DNA from: Closterium sp. NIES-65
Lineage: Eukaryota > Streptophyta > Zygnematophyceae > Desmidiales > Closteriaceae
DNA: 64,000 bases
Assembly (NCBI GenBank): GCA_948144175.1
Contig: CANXME010002067.1
Coordinates: 1,984,001-2,048,000 of the forward strand
Reading direction: 5' to 3'
The position numbers and the translations under genes are program-made. This document shows, piece by piece, positions 31,639-43,502 of the stretch. Positions within the stretch are counted from its first letter, which is position 1. Every line of letters starts with the position of its first letter. The notes below the pieces were generated by a model, which saw only the letters and a program-made list of their open reading frames with translations, was not told where the DNA came from and ran no database searches.

Positions 31639-34600
31639 CAGAGATGAGCAAATGGCGAACTCGAACACGTTTGGGTTCGAGTTCGCTCGAACATCAACTT
31701 TTCCCGAACCGAACACAGTTCGATTCGGCGAACAACTTAGGGTTCAGCAGCTGTTCGCCGTTCGCCCTTGGGGGCGAACATTTGGTATGTGTGGGCGAAC
31801 TCGAACATGTTCGAACCGAACATGTTCGAGTTCGCCCGTGGTCACTTTCATTATAATCACAATAGAGAAACACGGAATCTGGAGGGTTGGGAAGATAGAT
31901 AGGGGGGTGGAGGGTGTATATATAATCATGCAACGCACACTAGCATACGACACCATCATGTAGTGCCTATATAAAAGTCACTGCCAAATTACATCCTACT
32001 TTGCACACCACTGCTACTACCAACAACAGCATGCTCCGCGTCAGAGGTGTCGCCAGCACCCACCCCCACCTGCTCCTCCTCCCCCTCCTCCTCCTCCCAC
32101 TCGTCGTCCTCCTCCTCCCCCTCGCCTTCAATGGCGAACTCTGGTGGTGCCTCGCCCTTTGCACGGCGGCCCTCGCCTATCCTCTGTCCAGGGTGTGAGG
32201 TGTACCATGATCTGAGAACCATGGAAGCTCGTGTCCTCTGAGAGGCTAGGCGGTGCCGCTTCCAGGATATGAGGTTGCGGCCGAGGGAGAACACGCGCTC
32301 GCTCGACGCGGACGTGGCAGGGATGGCAAGATAATCCCGGGCCATGCGCCTCAGCGTCTGCATGTTGGTGGCGCTGCGCCAATACTCCAACGCAGACACG
32401 TCGCACCGCACCCTCTCTGATAAGTACCTGCCAACCTCGTCATCCTGCACCATCCCACCCCTCCCCGCCTCCTGGCTCGCCGACAGACGCGCCGCAAGGC
32501 GTCGGCGACTAGGGAGAAACTCGGCGTCTTCGTCGTCATCCGCCGCGTCTCCCTCCTCCTCCGTCACTGGGGCAAGTGGGGTCGGCAGAGGGGCAATCGC
32601 TGCAGCCCGGGCCTGGTACTCGGCCACGCGTTCGCGAACCAGCTGGATCACCTTGCCTGACGAGGGACGAGGCCTCGCCCTTCGCTCTGTATCGGGATGC
32701 AGCGTCTCCCAGTGCGCGTCGTCAAACCACGCCGCCTTCATGGAAGGGTCCAGGTGGCGATCCACAACTCGTTGCTTGACATCAGTTCATACTTCTTCAA
32801 GAGACCCAGCGCCGCCTCAATCATCGGCTTCAGCATAGCCGATGGCCCCTTGGCAAGGCGCGACTCCATAGTGTCGATCAGGCCGTTGTAGTACGGCAGG
32901 ACCATCGACACTGTAGGGTACGCCGCTCCCTCTGCGGCCTTGGAGACTTTGGCGAATGGGCTGAGGAAGGTCTTGACAGAATGCAGAGTCTCCCAGTCTG
33001 CGTCCGTCAGGCGCAAGGTGTCCATCTTCGCCTTGTCAGCCTTCAACACGCCCTGTCGGGTAGAACGTATGGGTGGGCGGGTGATAGGATGGAAAGTGGG
33101 GTGGTTGAGGTTGTTGGAGGTCCGAAAAGTTTAGTCAAGCATGGCCAACAGTGGTGCAAGTCCCAGGAGAAAACACCCCGACCGACATACCAACACATAA
33201 AACAGCATACACAACACCTGGCACACACACACACCTGTGTCTGGGCAAAGAAGACAGAGATGGGTTCCTGCAGAACCCCGGCTCGCTCGACCATGTCGTG
33301 GGTACCCCCAGCGTGTGGGACTGTCCTGCACCAGCTTCAATGCTGGCTTCGGTTTGGCGGGGTTGCCCTGCGCGTTCAGAGTCCGCTGAAGGCCCAAGAA
33401 CTTCCCCGAGCGCTGTGGCGAGTAGCCTATCCACGACGCCATCTCTCTCAGAATCTTCAGCAACTTGCGGATGGCGGTCACAGCGAGTGCTGCCTTCACT
33501 GCAAGGTTGATCACGTGTGCCAGGCATCTGCGCACATCACAAAACATTCATGGCGGAGAGAAAGGGAAGTGTGAGTGCACATTGGCATAGATCCAAGATA
33601 CACTACCACTCTCAAGCCGCATAGGCCCACCCGCCTGTACTACAACCACAACATGTTCACATCACAGGAACGACGCACCCAGTCTCCCTCATCGCACATC
33701 CCACGCACACTCCCTTTCGTACCGGAAGTGCATGCGCGAGTTGAAGAAGCACTGGCCACCACCCTCCTCCGACATCCACCTGAAAGCGGCAGTGTTGCTG
33801 GAGGCGTTGTCCGAGGTGAACCCAAGACAACGCGTCTCCAACCCCCACTGCACCACCGTCTCCTCAACCACCCTCGCCATCTGCTTGCCCGTGTGACGTC
33901 CGTGAATCTCGCGGAATTCAAACACCATTGTGCGCAGCTGGTAATTCTCGTCGATCCAGTGACCCGTTACCACTAGCCACGCCCTGTTGTTGGGCGACGT
34001 CCACATGTCGATGGTGAACGACACCCTGTACCCCAGCTCCCCCTCCTTCGCCAGCATCTCCGCGATGGCTGACTGAAGAGCGGCAGCCGCATAGACCACT
34101 GTGTCGCGGGAAGCCGTCCAGCGCGAGGGGATGAAGTTTTTCTGCGCGCAGTTGCGGTTTAACAGGATGAGTAGCTCACGAAACTGGAGAGGGGAAGAGA
34201 CAAGGGGGGAGAGGGGAGTACACGTCAGGGGGATGGGATGAAAATAATATAGCACTGCACTGGGCCACACGCAAACAGTCAAAACACAAAGGGACAGACA
34301 CGTCCACTAACCACATACTTGCCCAATCATGCATGGGATGGGATGGGGCACTTACAGCCTCGGCCTCGACGATGCGGAAGGGCAGGTCGCAGGTGACCAC
34401 CAGCTTCGTGATCGCCTGCCGTAGCTGCACCGAGGTCAGTTTGGTTGTCATCCACCGCTCGATCCCTCCTGACCCATCACCTCCACCAGTCGCCATCGCT
34501 TTCCCCTTGGCGAGCTGCGGCCAAGTCTTGGCATGTGGCCACTGATAGACGTAGCCATCCGGCACTCCCTTGTAGCCCCCTCGGGGAAACGTCTCCCCTG

Positions 34601-36066
34601 GCAAGTGAACGGACGGGGTGTGGTAACGGTGATGGCACACATGCAGGTGCGCAGTGTGGAAGCTCGCAAAGTGCCGCTCGCCCGGGGTTGTTGTGGATTG
34701 CTTCCACGAAATCCTGTCTGTGCAAATCTTGCACTAACGCTTATCGTCTGCCCCTAACGGTCCGAACATCATAACTTGCCACCCCGGCTTCCTATTACCC
34801 TTGCCAGTCCCCTTACTACTCTCGGACCCTCCGTCCTCGTCTAGGAACTCGGGAGCGATCACACCCTCGCCCAAGGGCTCCCCAGTGAACGTGCAGGGAT
34901 ACGCCCGCTCTCTCAACTTGTTCGCTTTCTTCCTCTGCCTCGGCTCCCTAATGGTCACGGCCTTTCCCCCCCCCACCTTAACCCCCACGCTCCCTCCCCC
35001 TTCACGCACATGCTGTGATCCCGCCTCTGTCGCCGCCCTTCCACCACCCTCTCCCACCTCCTCCTCCCGCCCCTCTGGCTCCAACCCATCCATCTCGTGG
35101 TCTTCATCATCATCATCTCCCCCCTCCCCACTGCCATGCGTCTCTGGGTCCCACGCCGCCTCGCTGTCATCCCCGCTCCCCTCAGTGTCCTCCTCCTTCT
35201 CGCCCTCACCATCCTCCTCCTCATCCTCCTCACTGCCGCTCTCCGGCTGCGTCGGCGTCTTCCCCGAAGGAGGGGGCCGAGGGCCGTCGTAATGGAAAGA
35301 GCGACGAGAGCTCGGCGCCGGTACGGTAAGCAACCCCCCAACGAAGATCGCGCCGGCTCCACCCGGTCCATCCCCTACTCGCCCCTGCATATGTCGTGGT
35401 GGAGATCCCGGTGCGCTGCCCTGAGCCCTGCCTGCACCTCGGCCTATGGATCCACCACCCCTGGAAGCCATCACTCCGCCCTCGACCCTAAACCCTAAAA
35501 CCCCCTAAGGCAACGTTAGCGTTGGATGGTGCCGCACGTTCCTAATGCCCGATCCGAATCCTACGGCGAAGGATACGCCCTACTTGAGCCCTTTGCGGAG
35601 ATGCTCGCTGAACCTTAATAGTAACCCTAAACTCCCTACACTACGTTAAACCCTATGCATAGATCTATCTATGTAATGTTCGTTTACACTCCAAGTATTA
35701 ACGTGCACTTGCTTGCACCTAGAACAAGGAGGCTAGGGCGGCTGTGTGAGGGAGCGCTAAAGCCTAAACAACTTCTGAGTTTGAGCTCACGAAATGAGCT
35801 CAAACAAAAATTGGCCGCGACCTACATCTGGTCGCGGCCAATTTTGACGCGAACACTTTTGGTGTTCGCGTCGAATCCCAGCCGAACACGAACATGTTCG
35901 TGTTCGGCTTGGAGAGGCGAAATCCAAAGCCGAACGTCGAACATGTTCGGCCGAACACCTAACATGTCCGGCCCTAACAATTTAGCCAAAAAAAAAAGCC
36001 TGTTCGGTTCGCCTTGAACATGTTCGAGGCGAACCAAACAAGCGTTCGGGATCTTGCTCATCCCTA
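31639..36066 (-). mobile_element. 4.4-kb hAT element, source-type member of the GTTCG MITE family
   Basis: The left end CAGAGATGAGCAA and right end TTGCTCATCCCTA are inverted repeats (11 of 13), flanked by a perfect 8-bp duplication AGTCCATG (31,631-31,638 and 36,067-36,074). About 210 bp at the left and 290 bp at the right are GAACA/TGTTCG palindrome arrays. They are the same arrays that make up the small elements at 4.1-6.2, 11.8, 13.6, 21.5, 22.4, 24.8 and 37.9 kb. Between them lies an intron-containing hAT transposase gene on the minus strand. The gene is broken, but the whole element is present end to end. Confidence 0.9.
31989..35474 (-). pseudogene. Intron-containing hAT transposase gene (RICESLEEPER-like), disrupted
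   Basis: Four exons can be read: 35,474-34,356; 34,183-33,723; 33,527-33,235; 33,052-31,989. The introns, of 172, 195 and 182 bp, have GT...AG borders. Splicing exons 2 and 3 restores the classic hAT motif HFRCLAHVINL. Visible domains in order: an acidic/serine-rich N-terminus; a BED-type finger beginning CKICTD; the first catalytic Asp in FTIDMWTS and the second in FTSDNASSN; TRWG; NELWIAT; and the dimerisation region with SASSERVFSLGRN carrying the expected Glu. Defects are an in-frame TAG at 34,731-34,733 just before the finger, a frameshift near 33,302 (after PTRWG) and a one-base deletion near 32,747. Without these the exons would form a normal-length hAT transposase. Confidence 0.8.
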
Positions 36067-36320
36067 AGTCCATGGGTCACCACTTCGCACCCACGCCCCA
36101 AACTCACCTTCTACCCTGCTTCTAATAACCCTACTACACCTACGCTAGCGAGTAACTGAATATATTGCAAACAACAATCAATTCAGTGACAGGTTGTAAT
36201 TCAATCCTTGAATGGAACTTCTTCTCTATCAACGTATTGATGTGAACAAAAAAAAAAAAAAAAAAAACTTTCTGTAATTCGTCTTCAATGCTACGCAAGG
36301 GGTCTGGGAGTGCTCTGTTG

Positions 36321-36975
36321 CTTAGTGGGAATATACGCTTAACACCTTAAGCGTATAGCGTATGTACGCTAGCGTACATACGCTATCCGCTATACGCTAG
36401 CGAATACGCTATACGCTATCAGAAAATTTTTAGGGCTGCCCGAAAAAAAATCGCAAAAAAGATGCGGAATTCCTAGGTGAGCATTTCGCCATAGTCGAAA
36501 TTCAAATCCGCGGTCTAGGCAAACGGGGATCTGACTTCGAAGTCGTCTGGCAAATCTTGAATTTGAGATCCATACAGGGATTGAAATCCATCCCTTCTAC
36601 CGCATTGAACCCCACTTTATCTACAAACACCAACCTGTCAAATTTAACCCCCCAACAAATCTCACGGTACTTACCAGCCAACCCTTTTGGCTAACCCTAA
36701 CTCGTCATTTCGTTCCCGCTTTCACCAGAGTTCACGCTACTTCGCTTTCAAGCTATTAGGTCTACTCCACCTCCCATTGTACTAGTCATTCGGATTCAGG
36801 ATTATGCTAGGGCAAGCCTTAATAAGAAGAGGGAGTACTTTTTTCACCTGCCCGGAAAGTTTTTCCTCTGCCCGAAAAAGCGTATCTGCAAACCGGACCC
36901 CTAAGCGGATAGCGTATATACGCTAGCGTATATACGACACGCGTATATACGCTATACGCGTATATTCCCACTTAG
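36321..36975. mobile_element. 655-bp non-autonomous relative of the TATACGC hAT element
   Basis: The ends CTTAGTGGGAATATACGC and GCGTATATTCCCACTTAG resemble those of the 27.5-30.4 kb element. The flanking octamers CTCTGTTG (36,313-36,320) and CTATGTTG (36,976-36,983) match at 7 of 8. Both ends are TATACGC/GCGTATA palindrome arrays, and the GGGCTGCCCGAAAAAAA word just inside is also shared with that element. No transposase. A 20-base poly-A run lies just to the left (36,250-36,268). Confidence 0.85.
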
Positions 36976-37027
36976 CTATGTTGCACATGATTGGTCTCAT
37001 ACTTGGCGTGTCCCTCTATATAACACG

Positions 37028-37100
37028 GATCCTTGGATAGGGGTTGGCCTTGCCAGGCACCCGAGGACCATTAAAGGTAACTCCGTGGGAACTGATAAGT
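37028..37100 (+). other. Conserved stem-loop repeat (copy 3 of 3)
   Basis: CCTTGGATAGGGGTTGGCC...GCCAGGCACCCGAGG, with the outer and inner stems preserved despite base changes relative to 27,288 and 5,266. It is followed by AAGGTGTGCTTC, shared with the intron sequence at 25,105. Confidence 0.35.
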
Positions 37101-37338
37101 GTGAATTCAAGGTGTGCTTCCGAGCTTCTAGATCTCAATAGTAAGTAACACGTTCACCACGTAGATAGGCAAGGCCATTCTTTGGCTCGTGACAAGAAGG
37201 CCACTGGCTAGCCACCATAAGATGATGGTGACCTCTGCGGCTCATCACAATGTAGGCCGTTGCTCATGCTCATCTCTACACATGCCCATCTCTACTTGCT
37301 CATACTCATATGTGCATGCTCCAACAACTCATACTCAC

Positions 37339-37410
37339 AGATAGGTGAGCCTGTCCAAGGCACTGATGGAGACCGCAATAGATCCGGTTAAGCCTTCGTT
37401 ATATAAGAAG
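37339..37410 (-). CDS. LRR exon G (72 nt)
   Basis: Minus-strand LRR with core YNEGLTGSIAVSISALDRL, bounded by a CATCAG acceptor-like border and a GTGAGTATGAG donor that fits the consensus well. Exactly 72 nt, open, phase 2. It is distinct in sequence from A-F. In transcription order it is the first LRR exon in the window, 12 kb upstream of exon E, with two large hAT elements between them. Confidence 0.55.
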
Positions 37411-37870
37411 CTGATGGATGGAATGGGTGGGGAACATTATAAATTTGAAGGAGACAAAAAGAAAGATTATTGAATCCATCAAGGTGGTTTGAGACATTTT
37501 GTCTGCATATGCCTGCATGCATGGAGGTGGTAGAAACCTGAAAGAAGCATTAGTTTGGTGTTTTGTTGCATTAACTTCTTCCACTGTGAGCCATGCAAGG
37601 AAAATGGGAGGAGATGGAGGGAAGGGGATGATAGATAGATCAGGCAACACTAACACATGGTTTAGCCTACGAATATAAATAAATAGGTTCTGTGATGGCA
37701 TTAAAAGGAGGTTATAATATTGGGCTTTCGAACTGGGGATGAGCACACGCCGCCCCACGCCCGTCCAGGGCGGACCAGCCATGCTGGTGCGCCTAGACTG
37801 AGCCAGCCCAGGCCAGGCCGGCCAAACATGGTTGTCGATCCATGGCCCGGCTGAATGTGACGGGTCGAGG

Positions 37871-38202
37871 TAGGGATGAGCAAGGTGGCGAACATCTGTT
37901 CGGTTCGCCTCGAACGTGTTCGAGGCGAACCGAACAGGTTTTGTTTTTTAGCTCAAATCGTTCGCCGAACAGTGTTCGATGTTCGCCCGAACACATTCGT
38001 GTTCGGGCCGCTGCTGAAATTTGCCCGCGACGAACACGAACAGTGTTCGAGGTTCGCCCGAACACACCTCCACAGGCGAACAGCGAACACCTGTTTTTTC
38101 CTAAACTGTTCGCCGAACCGAACACTGTTCGGTTCGGCAAAAGAGGGTGTTCGACAAGGGGCGAAGACGAACATGTTCGTGTTCGCCCTTTGCTCATCCC
38201 TA
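37871..38202. mobile_element. 332-bp hAT MITE (GTTCG family)
   Basis: Perfect ends TAGGGATGAGCAA and TTGCTCATCCCTA and a perfect 8-bp duplication GGTCGAGG (37,863-37,870 and 38,203-38,210). The body is nearly the same as the MITE at 11,849, so the two are sister copies. It is inserted in a GC-rich GGCCGG stretch that is itself probably an older MITE. Confidence 0.9.
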
Positions 38203-38297
38203 GGTCGAGGGCAGCATAACCTGGGCCGGCTGTGGTCCCGGGAAATCTGACCCGGCTCTAACGTTTTTTTAGCCACGTTAGCATTGGTTAACACGTT

Positions 38298-38888
38298 TGT
38301 AGAAAATCAGACCTATGTGCACAATGTGCACAAGGAGAAGCTGGTTTTGAGATGTTGAAAAAAAGGTCTACAAACAGAAAAGTTAACTGAAGTGATGAAT
38401 ACAAGCAAAACAAGAGCTAAAATAGGCAGAAAGTGAAGAGAGCTAGCTTGGAGGCGACTTCGGCTCGTCCAGTTGAGAAATTTGGTACCCAAGGGACTTG
38501 GGATGGCCAAATGGGTGCTCAAGTTCCCACAGTCAAGATGGGAACGTGAGGGGCCCTCAAAGTGGGCCTGGAAGAGCCCCCTCTAGTGGAACCGCGATTC
38601 CACGAATTGGAAACGCGAATTCCAAGCTGGAGCCGCGTTTCCAATGTTGAAATTCGTGGGTTCAGGCTGGAGCCGCGTCCCCAAGGATGGGAAACGTGCT
38701 GGGGTGCCCCAAAGGCGAATTTGGGGTGCCTAGCACTTGATAAAGTCACTCAGGGGGCACCCTATAACTAATATAACCCAACCCCTATTGTCTACACTAT
38801 TATAATGTAAGCAAATACATACAAACCATAAAACAAACTAGTGAACTAACCTTCAGCATAATTAAAGGAAAATAAGTACCTAACAACA
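38298..38888 (-). repeat. 3' LTR of copia copy 2
   Basis: 591 bp, with the same TG...CA borders as in copy 1 and the CAGACC/CACAATG 3' haplotype. The purine tract inside is interrupted by one A (AAGGAGGGG). Confidence 0.85.
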
Positions 38889-38895
38889 CCCCTCC

Positions 38896-41800
38896 TTAGG
38901 GTGACACCGAGGGAGAGGTCAAAGAAGAAGTAGCAGGGTGAAGGTTGATGCAGGACTGTAGACGCTGAAGTGTGTCACGAGGGAGAGGCTTGGTCCCCAA
39001 ATCAGCAAGGTTATCACGGCTAGGGATGTAGTGCAGCGAGATATGCCCTTTGTCAACATGATCACGGAAGAAATGGTGGCGGATGTCGATGTGTTTGGCA
39101 CGGGCATGGAAAACACCAGCGTCCTTTGCCAAGACAATGGCGCTAGTGTTGTCACAGAGCAGCGGGGTGGGACCAGTGGGGGGAAGGCCGAGAGAGCAGA
39201 GGAGAGTACGGAGCCAAAGGGCTTCGTGGGTTGCCGCACCGAGCGCGTAGTATTCAGCTTCACAAGAGGATGTCGCAACTACACATTGCCGCTTGGATTG
39301 CCAAAAAATCAGAGAAGGTCCCAGAAAAAACAGGTATGCAGTGAGGGAACGACGATCCTCACTTTTGGAAGCCCATGAGGCATCACAATACCCGACCAGC
39401 TGGAGGGAGGCGGGATTGCCACCAAGAAGCAGCCCATGGGAAGAAGTCCCGTTGAGGTAACGGAGAACAAGTCTAGCAGCCAGCCAATGAGGATCCGACC
39501 AAGAATGGAGGTGACGTGAAAGGAGTCCAATAGAATGGGCTATGTCAAGGCGAGTGGCACCCATTGCGTACATGAGAGAGCCGACCAAAGAGGGATATGG
39601 GAAGGGTTCAGAGGGTGGCAATAAAGAACGTGTTGGAAGGAGGAGCTTAAAGTCCATGTGGGTGTGGCTGGGGTTGGCATGGCTGAGATTGAAGGTAGAG
39701 AGGAGTGCAGTAATAAATCTAGACTTGTGAATGAGGAGGGTCCGAGAAGAGCGGTCGCGGTCTAAGTGGAGGCCGAGGTAATAAGTTAATGGGCCAAGGT
39801 CACGAAGTTTGAAGCGCGTGGACAGATAAGTCTTGAAGGTGGTAAGAGGAGTGATGGTGGTGGAAAGGATGATGAGATCGTCGACATAGACTAGGACAAG
39901 GAAGAAGTGGGAAGGATGTGGAAGAAGAGGTGAGGAGGGTGCAGCAATGAAAAGTCCGGGGTCGGCAGCGGAGGTGTGAAAGCCAAATGTGAGAAGCTCC
40001 GATTTCAGCTTTTTGTACCAACACCGAGGAGCCTGCTTGAGGCCGTACAGGGGCTTGTGCAGGAGGCAAACTTGAGGAGAGCCGTTGGCAGGAGGGAGTT
40101 CAAAACCGGGTGGTTGGGTCATGTAAATAATCTCGTCAAGGTCGCCATTGAGAAAGGCATTGGAGATGTCGAGTTGATGCATCTCAAGATCAAGGGCAGC
40201 AGCAAGGGTGAGGAGCAAGCGAAGCGTAGCAAAGCGAATGGTGGGTGCAAATGTCTCTGTGTAGTCAATGCCCTCACGTTGCTTGAAGCCTTTAATGACC
40301 AAACGGGCTTAATAGCGCTTGATGGACCCATGCGGGTTCTCTTTGACCTTGAAAACCCATTTGCAAAGGAGAAGAGTGCAGTCCAGCGGTTTGGGCACAA
40401 CGCTGTAAGTGCGGTTGGCTAGGAGTGCAATAATTTCAGCGTCAGCAGCAGCAAGCCATTGGGGAGCAGCGGGGCAAGAGCGGGCAGCAGTAATTGTAGG
40501 TGGCTCGTAGTGGGAATGAAGAGCAATGTAGGCAAAGTCATCTAAAAAATGGGCTGAGTCGCGATCTTCGTCAAGGATGGTGTTAACAGAGGGGTCAGAG
40601 AAGTTGAGCTGAAGGTCTTGGGCAGTCGGGGTTGGAAGAGGAGGAAATAGAAGAGGTGAGGAAGTGGGTGTGGAGGCTGGCTTCTGAAGGGAAGTGGGAA
40701 GGGTGAAAGGCTGAAAGGGAGGGGTGGGGAGTGTGGGAAAGAGAGGTGCAGACGGAGTAGCAGAGGGAGAGGTTTTTGCGTGTGTAGCAGGCAGCGGAGG
40801 AGGATTGATAGGGTCTGGTGAGGAGGTAGGTTGGGAAGGCGGGTGAAGTGACAAAGTGACAGGTGCGGGAATAGGGGGTGATGGTAGAGGCGGTGGCAGG
40901 TGAGGGGGAGTTGAGGGGGAGGTTTCAAAGAATGTGACATCCCGAGAGTAGACAACCCGGCGGATGGAGGGGATATAAGCGCGATATGATTTGTAACCAT
41001 CAAGGAGACCATGGCCGAGGAAGATGTCGTGAGCACTGCGGTCATGTAACTTGTATTCTCGATAAAGAGTAGGTAGAAGCACGGAGACAGGGCATCCAAA
41101 CACGCAAAAATGGGTGACGTCCGGCCGCTGACCTGTCCATAATTCCAGAGGCGTGACATCGCGAGGGAGTGAGCGAGAAGGAGAGTGATTGCGAATATAT
41201 GCAGCAGTATGGGCTGCTTCTCCCCACCACCCACAAGGAAGACCGCTGTCATGTAACATGCACCGCACCATGTCAAGGATGGTGCGATTCATCCGCTCAG
41301 CGACACCATTTTGTTGCGGGGTGTATGGTGTAGAGACCTGACGGGTGATGCCACGCGAAGCGAAGAAAGCTTGAAAAACGTCGAAAATATATTCTGGGGC
41401 GCCATCGGAGTGCAAGACCTTGAGATGTGTCTTGCACTGGCTTTCGGCTTGGGCGAGATAGCGCTGAAATGTGCTAAAGACTTCAGAGCGGGATTTGAGA
41501 AGGTAGACAGTGGTATAGCGGCTGTAATCGTCAAGGAATGTAAGGAGATAGGTGGCGCCGCCAAACGTGGTGCCGATGGGAAATGGTCTAGCGACATCAG
41601 TGTGAACAAGGTCAAGTGGGGCTGAGCTGGACGAGGTAGAGTCTGGAAATGGCTGGCGGGTTTGCTTCCCACGAAGGCACGAAATGCAGGTGGAAGGTAG
41701 GGAACCGTTGAGGCTGATGCCGCTGACCATCTGTTTGGAATGAAGCTGCTGCAAGCTGTGTCCGTTGAGATGTCCGAATCGCCGATGCCAAAGAAGAGAT

Positions 41801-43502
41801 GAAGCTGCAGAGCAGGATGCGGGATCAAGAGGAGGAGGTGCTGATGCAGTTGAGACCGTGGCCGGCTGCGAAGATGAGGCAGGGCTGAGAGAAACGAAGA
41901 ACAGCTTCATGTGCTCATGGGCGACAGCAAGAACCGTGGAGCCTCGGAACACTTGGGCAGGAGCATGAAGAGGGAAGTGGGTAGTGAGTCCTTCGTCTTT
42001 CAGCTTACGAACAGAGATGATATTATGAACAGTCTGAGGAATGTATAGGACATCCTTCAGGGTGATAGGATGGGTATGGTTGTTGTGACACGCGTAGACA
42101 AGAATGTCCCCAATGCCGTGGGCAGGGTACTGCTCCCCACCACCAAACCGAACGCCACTACCAGGAATGGGTTGACGGAGGGAGGAAAATAGATGAGGAT
42201 CATTGCAGAGATGCGAGGATGTGCCGGAGTCAAGGAGCCAGGAGGAGCAAGAAGGAGAGCTGGTGAGGACGGAGGCGAGAGGCCGCTGGAGCAGGATGGA
42301 GAAAAGGCAGAGGAGAAAGGAGATGAGGAGTAGTAGCGATGGGAGGGACGGCAGCCAAGAGGTAGGGAGTAAGTGCGCGGCGGCGACATCGGCATAGCGA
42401 GAATCAATCGAAGATGATAGTGGCGTGGATGACAAATGAGAAGCCGCGAGTGCTGGTGAGGTAATGTCAGAGGTAGGAGAGGGAAGGAGAGGCTGGGCCA
42501 GGTGGGCAGGATATGCCAGAGGTGGGAGGGCGGTGTGTGCAGCTGCCTTGTTGGGCGAGCTTTGAGAGAGGGAACGGAACGGCATCTGCTGTGGCTGTTG
42601 GGGCTGGTACGGTTGCGACTCTGGCTGGTATGTAGACTGCGGCAGGTACGGCAATTGGTGCTGTTGCTGTAGTTGCTGCCTGGGCATCTTCTTTTCGAGT
42701 TGAGGGCAAGTGGTGATGGCGTGACCAGCAGCCTTGCAATAGCGGCAGGAAGTGGTAGAGGTGCTGGAATGAGGCTTGGAGGGTCCAGGTTGAACGACAT
42801 AAGCACCATTAGCAGGGAGCGACGAATTCTTTGTTGCACGGTCCCACTCAGCATCCACGAGGCGTCCCTCGAGCCACTTAAGGGTCATACCCTTTATTTC
42901 TTTGACCGAGCAAAGCGTTTCAGTAAGCGTGTCGTAAGACCGAGGAAGACTTAAAAGGATAGACGTGATGGTCACCCAAGAGGGTAGACAGTAGCTGCTG
43001 GTCTAGAGTTGCAGGTCAAGACCGCGAACGTGGTCAAAGTAGGCACGGACAGGCTGGCCAGGGTCCATGCGGACAGAGAAGAGCTGACGCAGCAGGCCGA
43101 ATTGAGCTTGATTGCCGGTTTCGGCAAATTTCTTGTTGAGAAGAGCCCACAACCCGCCAGCGGTCTCGGTTGGAGAAATAGACATTGAGAGCTGCGTGGG
43201 AAGCGTGGAGAGAAGGTACAGCAAGGCACGCTGTTCTTGTTCTGCTGCTGCAAGGGCAGGGGTAGTAGCAGCCGGGCGAGCCGGGTTGGATGGAGCTGCC
43301 GGCGCAGCATCTGCCGTGGAGGCCGCAGCATTGGTAGAGAAGAGACGGATGAGGATGTGAGCGCGGAATCACCAAGAGCGTCGACGATGCCCACAATTTG
43401 GAAGGTGAGGACCACCATCCGCTTCCAATGATTGAAGTTGGAGCCATCGGGGAGGAGGGAGGGCAAAGTGAGCCTCCCCAAATGACTGTCCACTGTAGCC
43501 AT
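38896..43502 (-). pseudogene. gag-pol of copia copy 2
   Basis: The most complete pol of the family. It has a Gag start at 43,502 and a Gag frameshift shared with copy 1, plus a TAG in Gag near 43,004 (DLQL*). An 888-codon open stretch (42,975-40,309) then holds the CCHC knuckle, protease LLDSGTSSH, pre-integrase and integrase (HTDVARPFP, LDDYSRY, HSDGAPE, QQNGVAERMNR) and the start of reverse transcriptase. After a TAA in the RT (SIKRY*ARLV), a second open stretch of 468 codons (40,302-38,896) carries the rest of RT (QLDISNAFLN, YVDDLIILS) and RNase H (YCDASWAS, SSCEAEYYA). The KLKDEGL site is intact here but is a stop in copies 1 and 3. Confidence 0.85.

Noticed and set aside
34801..35498. 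Pro/Ser-rich plus-strand frames at 34.8-35.5 kb
   Set aside because: Antisense shadows of the acidic/serine-rich N-terminus of the disrupted hAT transposase.
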